A stretch of DNA of 39,013 bases from Bacteroidales bacterium (lineage in GTDB: Bacteria > Bacteroidota > Bacteroidia > Bacteroidales > B18-G4). Below, one piece after another: positions 37,565-39,013 of this stretch (positions are counted from its first letter, which is position 1; each line of letters starts with the position of its first letter). Below the pieces are notes generated by a model. It was not told where the DNA came from, did no database searches, and worked only from the letters and a program-made list of their open reading frames with translations. Position numbers and translations under genes: made by a program. The DNA lies in NCBI GenBank assembly GCA_018400295.1, contig JAGYMZ010000001.1:134049-173061 (forward strand), read 5' to 3'.

Positions 37565-38752
37565 CTATTCAATTATTTCAGTTACCTGCCCAGCACCAAC
37601 CGTACGGCCACCTTCTCGAATTGCAAAGCGAAGTCCTTTATCCATGGCTACTTTTGCGATGAGCTCTACTTCAATGGTAAGGTTGTCTCCCGGCATTACC
37701 ATTTCAACACCTTCCGGCAGAATGATCTCACCGGTTACGTCCGTGGTTCTGAAATAAAACTGCGGGCGGTATTTATTATGGAAGGGGGTGTGACGTCCGC
37801 CTTCTTCCTTTTTCAGGATATACACCTCTGCTTTAAATTTCGTATGGGGAGTAATGGATCCGGGAGCAGCAATAACCATGCCACGTCGGATCTCATTTTT
37901 ATCCACACCGCGGAGCAGGAGCCCGGCATTATCTCCAGCCTGACCTTCATCGAGGATCTTACGGAACATTTCAACACCCGTGACAACGGATTTCATTTTT
38001 TCTGCTCCCAGCCCGATCAGGTCTACCGGATCTCCCGTATGGATGATTCCGGATTCGATCCTTCCGGTAGCAACTGTACCGCGGCCTGTAATTGAAAACA
38101 CGTCTTCCACAGGCATCAGGAATGGTTTGTCGACATCCCTCTGGGGCATTGGGATCCAATCGTCACATGCGACCATGAGATCCATTACTTTTTCAATCCA
38201 TTTTTCTTCTTTATTGAGCGCTCCGAGAGCGGATCCGCGTATGATCGGTGTGTTGTCACCATCGAATTCATAAAATTCGAGAAGTTCACGGATTTCCATT
38301 TCAACAAGTTCGAGCAGTTCGTCGTCATCTACCATGTCTACTTTATTCATGAAAACAACGATACTGGGAACACCAACCTGGCGGGCAAGAAGTATATGTT
38401 CGCGTGTTTGAGGCATGGGACCGTCGGTTGCCGCAACCACGAGAATGGCACCGTCCATCTGGGCAGCACCTGTGACCATGTTCTTAACATAATCGGCGTG
38501 GCCGGGACAGTCAACATGCGCATAATGCCTGTTTTCAGTCTCATATTCAACGTGGGCAGTATTTATAGTAATACCTCTTTCCTTTTCTTCAGGAGCATTA
38601 TCGATTTCGTCGAATGACTTAAACGCTGCAAATCCTTTATCCTGCAGATTAAGTGTAATCGCAGCGGTGAGTGTTGTTTTTCCGTGGTCAACGTGACCGA
38701 TCGTTCCAATATTGACGTGAGGTTTTTCACGCTTAAATGTTTCTTTTGCCAT
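37565..38752 (-). CDS. tuf: Translation elongation factor Tu
   Basis: GTPase that brings aminoacyl-tRNA to the ribosome. The 395-residue product has all G motifs: G1 GHVDHGKT (19-26), G2 around [12 protein letters not shown] (60-71), G3 DCPGH (81-85, with the catalytic His85), G4 NKVD (136-139) and G5 GSALGAL. Domains 2 and 3 follow from about 210, with [18 protein letters not shown] and the tRNA-contacting [24 protein letters not shown]. It is preceded by tRNA-Thr and followed by tRNA-Trp, the Bacteroidota tufB-type context. Whether a second tuf copy exists cannot be seen here. Confidence 0.99.
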   Translation of the reverse strand: MAKETFKREKPHVNIGTIGHVDHGKTTLTAAITLNLQDKGFAAFKSFDEIDNAPEEKERGITINTAHVEYETENRHYAHVDCPGHADYVKNMVTGAAQMDGAILVVAATDGPMPQTREHILLARQVGVPSIVVFMNKVDMVDDDELLELVEMEIRELLEFYEFDGDNTPIIRGSALGALNKEEKWIEKVMDLMVACDDWIPMPQRDVDKPFLMPVEDVFSITGRGTVATGRIESGIIHTGDPVDLIGLGAEKMKSVVTGVEMFRKILDEGQAGDNAGLLLRGVDKNEIRRGMVIAAPGSITPHTKFKAEVYILKKEEGGRHTPFHNKYRPQFYFRTTDVTGEIILPEGVEMVMPGDNLTIEVELIAKVAMDKGLRFAIREGGRTVGAGQVTEIIE

Positions 38753-38801
38753 AACAAAAACTGTTTATAAATTACACTGTTATTCTTAAATTCTTATCTT
38801 G

Positions 38802-38873
<72 letters not shown>

Positions 38874-38878
38874 TGCTG

Positions 38879-38951
38879 AGCGGAAGACGGGGATCGAACC
38901 CGCTACCTACAGCTTGGAAGGCTGTCGCTCTACCGGATGAGCTACTTCCGC
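38879..38951 (-). tRNA. trnG: tRNA-Gly (TCC anticodon)
   Basis: On the minus strand: acceptor stem GCGGAAG/CTTCCGC, D-arm AGCTCATCCGGTAGAGC, anticodon stem ACAGC/GCTGT with loop CTTCCAA and anticodon TCC, and T-loop GGGTTCGATCCCC. The discriminator is U, common for glycine tRNAs. Only five bases separate it from tRNA-Thr, so the two are processed from one transcript. Confidence 0.96.
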
Positions 38952-38959
38952 GATAATTG

Positions 38960-39013
38960 TGGGGAGAGGAGGATTCGAACCTCCGAAGGCGAAAGCCAAC
39001 AGATTTACAGTCT
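38960..39013 (-). tRNA. trnY: tRNA-Tyr (GTA anticodon), 5' part outside window
   Basis: The 3' portion is visible on the minus strand: the anticodon loop with CTGTAAA (anticodon GTA), a long variable arm (GTTGGCTTTCGCC region) as in class II tRNAs, the T-arm GGAGGTTCGAATCCTCC, and the acceptor strand TCTCCCC with discriminator A. The D-arm and 5' acceptor strand are cut by the window edge. It is the first gene seen of the tRNA-tuf run. Confidence 0.93.

Overview
This window is a chromosomal segment of a Bacteroidota bacterium, most likely an anaerobic or microaerophilic member of the Bacteroidales/Marinilabiliales grade (inferred; no rRNA is present to place it more finely). The evidence is the gene order tRNA-Tyr, tRNA-Gly, tRNA-Thr, tuf, tRNA-Trp, secE, nusG, rplK, rplA, rplJ, rplL, rpoB, rpoC, DUF3467, a secreted protein with a type IX secretion C-terminal domain, a BatA-type membrane protein, weak Shine-Dalgarno signals, and a few matches to the Bacteroidota -7 promoter motif TAnnTTTG. 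A flavodiiron protein and an archaeal-type peroxiredoxin suggest a life with low or fluctuating oxygen.

Left part (1-2073, minus strand): a three-gene operon-like run of a four-helix membrane protein, a cyclic-nucleotide-binding domain fused to an AlbA_2/Schlafen-like domain, and a lipoprotein cut by the window edge. None has an assigned function; this is the least explained part of the window. Next, 2190-10577 holds a peroxiredoxin (minus) and, on the plus strand, a BatA-domain protein, an isochorismatase-fold hydrolase, a type IIA topoisomerase A subunit (ParC/GyrA type), a flavodiiron protein and an orphan lipoprotein.

Middle part (10534-25686): an enoyl-thioester-reductase-like dehydrogenase and tsaD on the minus strand, divergent from a run of large plus-strand genes: a TamB-like protein with an unclear start codon, an AddA-like helicase-nuclease, a Tricorn-type protease and a T9SS-exported beta-helix protein. 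A strong terminator follows the protease gene and lies only 11 bases before the beta-helix gene.

Right part (25754-39013, minus strand): the core transcription and translation cluster, read from tRNA-Tyr at the right edge to DUF3467. It supplies EF-Tu and four tRNAs, SecE, NusG, ribosomal proteins L11, L1, L10 and L7/L12, and the beta and beta' subunits of RNA polymerase. A long hairpin sits between rplL and rpoB and a smaller AT-rich one between secE and nusG. No CRISPR array, transposase, integrase, prophage or plasmid gene is visible, and no gene-free stretch exceeds about 215 bases. I see no proven new system; the best candidate is the cyclic-nucleotide/AlbA_2 operon at the left edge.
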